Assembly (NCBI GenBank): GCA_964563585.1
Contig: CAZLXG010000023.1
Location: 1-32,958 of the forward strand
Length of the DNA: 32,958 nt
DNA from: CAZLXG01 sp964563585
GTDB lineage: Bacteria; Bacteroidota; Bacteroidia; Flavobacteriales; Flavobacteriaceae
Direction of reading: 5' to 3'
Below, one piece after another: positions 30,903 through 32,958 of this stretch. The stretch's first letter is position 1, and every line of letters begins with the position of its first letter. The translations under genes and the position numbers were made by a program. The notes beneath the pieces are model-generated. The model did not search any database. It saw only the letters and a list, made by a program, of their open reading frames with translations, and was not told where the DNA came from.

Positions 30903-31610
30903 TTATAAGTTAACTTTTGTTCCAATTTTCTCTCCTGAAACAACTTTTAATAGGTTACCTTTTTTATTCATGTCAAATACTATAATTGGTAATTTGTTTT
31001 CCTGACTTAGTGTAAATGCTGTAGTATCCATAACTTTTAAGCCTTTACGTAATACATCTTCAAAAGAAATATTATCGAATTTTACTGCCTTACTATCTTT
31101 TTCTGGGTCGGCAGTATAAATGCCATCGACACGAGTTCCTTTCAAAATCACATCAGCTTCAATCTCAATAGCACGAAGTACAGCAGCGGAATCCGTAGTG
31201 AAGTAAGGGTTTCCTGTTCCTCCACCAAAAATTACTACACGTCCTTTTTCTAAATGCCTCATAGCTTTTCTTCGTATAAAAGGTTCAGCAACTTGATTTA
31301 TATGTACGGCAGATTGTAATCGTGTTGGTACGCCAGCATTTTCTAATGCGCTTTGTAATGCTAGTCCATTAATAACGGTTGCTAACATGCCCATATGGTC
31401 ACCTTGAACTCTATCCATACCGTTACTTGCTCCGGCAACACCTCTAAAAATATTTCCACCTCCAATAACTATAGCAAGTTCAATACCTTTGCTAGTAATT
31501 TCTTTTATGTCTTTTGCATATTCTGCTAAACGTTCTGGATCAATACCATATTGGCGCGTTCCCATTAATGCTTCGCCAGATAATTTTAATAGGATTCTTT
31601 TGTATTTCAT
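30903..31610 (-). CDS. pyrH: UMP kinase
   Basis: A 235-aa amino-acid-kinase-fold enzyme that phosphorylates UMP to UDP. Motifs are intact: KRILLKLSGEALMG at the N-terminus, IVIGGGNIFRG, DHMGMLATVINGLALQSALE, VVIFGGGTGNPYFTTDSAAV and VDGIYTADPEKD. Normal length. It is separated from tsf by a terminator and seems to have its own promoter (31667-31696), with frr downstream. Confidence 0.97.
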   Translation of the reverse strand: MKYKRILLKLSGEALMGTRQYGIDPERLAEYAKDIKEITSKGIELAIVIGGGNIFRGVAGASNGMDRVQGDHMGMLATVINGLALQSALENAGVPTRLQSAVHINQVAEPFIRRKAMRHLEKGRVVIFGGGTGNPYFTTDSAAVLRAIEIEADVILKGTRVDGIYTADPEKDSKAVKFDNISFEDVLRKGLKVMDTTAFTLSQENKLPIIVFDMNKKGNLLKVVSGEKIGTKVNL

Positions 31611-31635
31611 TAGTTAAGTTATGATGATTTAAAAG

Positions 31636-31655
31636 ATTCTTGCTTTCGCAGGAAT
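31636..31655. repeat. REP-like inverted repeat in the pyrH leader
   Basis: GATTCTTGCTTTCGCAGGAA (31636-31655) is an imperfect hairpin (TTCTTGC ttTC GCAGGAA). It resembles the dispersed intergenic ATTCCTGCGAAAGCAGGAAT-type sequences I recall from Bacteroidota genomes. Only one copy is in the window, so its repeat status cannot be checked here. Confidence 0.4.
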
Positions 31656-31666
31656 TATGAGTTTAG

Positions 31667-31696
31667 CAAATATAATGATTATTGTAATTTACAAAA
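31667..31696 (-). promoter_or_regulatory. Promoter of pyrH-frr
   Basis: On the minus strand TTTTG (31692-31696) is followed after 17 nt by TATATTTG (31667-31674), a full -33 TTG / -7 TANNTTTG pair. It lies about 56 nt before the pyrH start. Confidence 0.6.
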
Positions 31697-31714
31697 GTAG
31701 AATTTGGATATAAA

Positions 31715-31745
31715 AAAAAGCTTCTCGTTTTTTGAGAAGCTTTTT
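31715..31745 (-). terminator. Rho-independent terminator after tsf
   Basis: A 12-bp stem (AAAAAGCTTCTC and GAGAAGCTTTTT arms, 7-nt loop) has T-runs on both sides and lies 23 nt after the tsf stop. Confidence 0.92.
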
Positions 31746-31767
31746 AATTTATAAAGTAATATAGATT

Positions 31768-32742
31768 TTATCCTAAAGACACACGTTTAAATGCTGTTAT
31801 AGCAACATCTCCGTATGATGCAACATATTTTGCAACATCTAATTTTTCATCTTTAATAAATTTTTGATCTAATAAACATTGCTCTTGGTCTAATGTTGTA
31901 TTATCAGAAATGTAACGCTCCATTTTACCAGGTAATATTCTATCCCAAATTTGTTCTGGTTTACCTTCAGCTTTAAGTTCTGCTTTTGCAGCTTCTTCGG
32001 CTTTAGCTAAAACATCATCAGTTAATTGAGCCATAGAAATATATTCTGGAACATTTTTAAGTGTTTTACCTAAACGACCTAATTCAATATTATCTTTTTC
32101 AATAACTGCAATTCTTGCTTCTGTTTCTGATGCTACAAATGCAGGGTCAAAATCTTTGTACGATAACGTTGTCGCTCCCATTGATGCAACTTGCATTGCA
32201 ATATCTTTAGTTAATACATCAGCATTATCTATTTTAGAAGATAATCCTACTAAGGCAGCAATTTTATTAATATGAACATAAGTACCAATATAAGCTGCTT
32301 CTAATTTTTCAAAAGTATTGATTTCTAATTTTTCACCAATAACTCCAGTTTGCTCAATTAATTTTTCAGCAACAGTCATGCCTTCAAAATCAGCAGCTAA
32401 AAATTCTTCTTTAGTATTATGATTTAAAGCAATGTCTGCTAATTGGTTTGCTAACGCAACAAAGTTTTCGTTTTTACCAACAAAATCAGTTTCACAACCT
32501 AATACAATTGCAACACCAACAGTGTTGTCTGCATTAATTTTTGAAATTGCTGCGCCTTCAGAAGAATCGCGATCAGCTCTTTTTGCAGCAACTTTTTGTC
32601 CTTTTTTACGTAAAACTTCAATGGCTTTATCGAAGTTACCTTCAGCTTCAACTAATGCATTTTTACAATCCATCATTCCTGCTCCAGTAGCTTGTCTTAA
32701 TTTATTTACTTCGGCGGCTGTTATTTTTACCATAGCTTCCAT
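31768..32742 (-). CDS. tsf: Elongation factor Ts
   Basis: A nucleotide-exchange factor for EF-Tu, 324 aa from ATG 32742 or 321 aa from ATG 32733 (MVKITAAEVNKLRQATGAGM). The second start fits the family N-terminus better, and GGAAG lies just before it. Visible are the UBA-like N-terminus with TGAGMMDCKNALVEAEGNFD and the core segments GVAIVLGCETDFVGKNENFV and VASMGATTLSYKD. A long helical insert and C-terminal LDQEQCLLDQKFIKDEKLDV follow, typical of Bacteroidota. It follows rpsB with a hairpin in between. Confidence 0.96.
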   Translation of the reverse strand: MEAMVKITAAEVNKLRQATGAGMMDCKNALVEAEGNFDKAIEVLRKKGQKVAAKRADRDSSEGAAISKINADNTVGVAIVLGCETDFVGKNENFVALANQLADIALNHNTKEEFLAADFEGMTVAEKLIEQTGVIGEKLEINTFEKLEAAYIGTYVHINKIAALVGLSSKIDNADVLTKDIAMQVASMGATTLSYKDFDPAFVASETEARIAVIEKDNIELGRLGKTLKNVPEYISMAQLTDDVLAKAEEAAKAELKAEGKPEQIWDRILPGKMERYISDNTTLDQEQCLLDQKFIKDEKLDVAKYVASYGDVAITAFKRVSLG

Positions 32743-32758
32743 ATGTTTTTTAAAATTT

Positions 32759-32800
32759 AAAAAAGCCGTTTAATTATTTCAATTAGAAAGAATTAAACGA
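32759..32800 (-). terminator. Attenuator-like hairpin between rpsB and tsf
   Basis: The minus strand has CGTTTAATT (32791-32799), an inner TTTC/GAAA pairing and AATTAAACG (32767-32775), followed by GC and T6. It could act as a partial terminator that lowers tsf transcription relative to rpsB. Confidence 0.6.
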
Positions 32801-32826
32801 CCTTAAAAATGTTTTATTAATGTTAT

Positions 32827-32958
32827 TTATTCTTCTTCTTCAGTAGCTACAGCTTTTTTAGCTGGTGCAGCTTTAGCTTTTGGCGTAGCTTTTTCAACTA
32901 CAGCCTCAGTTTTTGTTTCAACTTCAACTTCTGCTTTTGTTTTAGCTTTTTCTGCTTT
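32827..32958 (-). CDS. rpsB: 30S ribosomal protein S2, C-terminal fragment (cut by window)
   Basis: Only the last 43 codons are inside the window. They encode a Lys/Ala/Glu/Thr-rich tail (KAEKAKTKAEVEVETKTEAV, ending KKAVATEEEE). Such low-complexity tails are common on Flavobacteriaceae S2. Identity rests on position directly upstream of tsf and on tail composition, as the conserved body is outside the window. Confidence 0.75.
   Translation of the reverse strand, partial: KAEKAKTKAEVEVETKTEAVVEKATPKAKAAPAKKAVATEEEE

Overview
The window is an AT-rich chromosomal segment from a Bacteroidota bacterium, most likely a marine-type Flavobacteriaceae. This is inferred from GLPGLI and DUF5686 family proteins, TANNTTTG-type promoter boxes, weak Shine-Dalgarno sequences, the AnsA, RpoN and ExbB/ExbD gene neighbourhoods, and an Ala/Lys/Glu-rich tail on ribosomal protein S2. 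I cannot name the species. One scaffold gap of exactly 100 N lies at 26075-26174.

Layout. 1-4050: sucA (5' end cut off by the window) and odhB (sucB), E1 and E2 of 2-oxoglutarate dehydrogenase, closed by a strong terminator. 4075-13384: an accessory block. On the minus strand four closely packed genes encode a PKD-domain/beta-barrel surface protein, a secreted TPR-CHAT (caspase-like) protein with a C-terminal membrane anchor, a retropepsin-like aspartyl protease and a NarL/LuxR response regulator. Upstream on the same strand lie a lipoprotein and a small secreted protein with an internal duplication. Divergent from these, on the plus strand, are an ECF sigma factor and a membrane-bound TPR anti-sigma-like protein. 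Two membrane microproteins (35 and 27 aa) sit in the gaps of this block. 13458-18607: tatD, ansA, tRNA-Ser(GGA), an ExbB-(4-TM protein)-ExbD-ExbD energy-transduction operon and a beta-barrel protein. 18602-22170 (minus): asnS, rpoN and a PAP2-like membrane protein overlapping the end of rpoN. 22309-26034 (minus): a small secreted peptide, a GLPGLI protein and a TonB-receptor-like outer-membrane protein, next to the gap. 26497-32958 (minus): MMPL/RND exporter, DUF5686 barrel, frr, pyrH, tsf and the 3' end of rpsB.

The most interesting part is 4498-13384. Two unrelated protease folds are encoded with a 4-nt ATGA overlap, next to a surface receptor-like protein, a response regulator and an ECF sigma/anti-sigma pair. 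At the CHAT/retropepsin junction there is an A AAA AAA heptamer in the correct phase for -1 frameshifting. Such a shift would join the retropepsin to the cytoplasmic tail of the membrane-anchored CHAT protein. I propose, as inference only, an envelope signalling or self-proteolysis system. A second candidate system is the small peptide/GLPGLI/TonB-receptor-like trio at 22309-26034.
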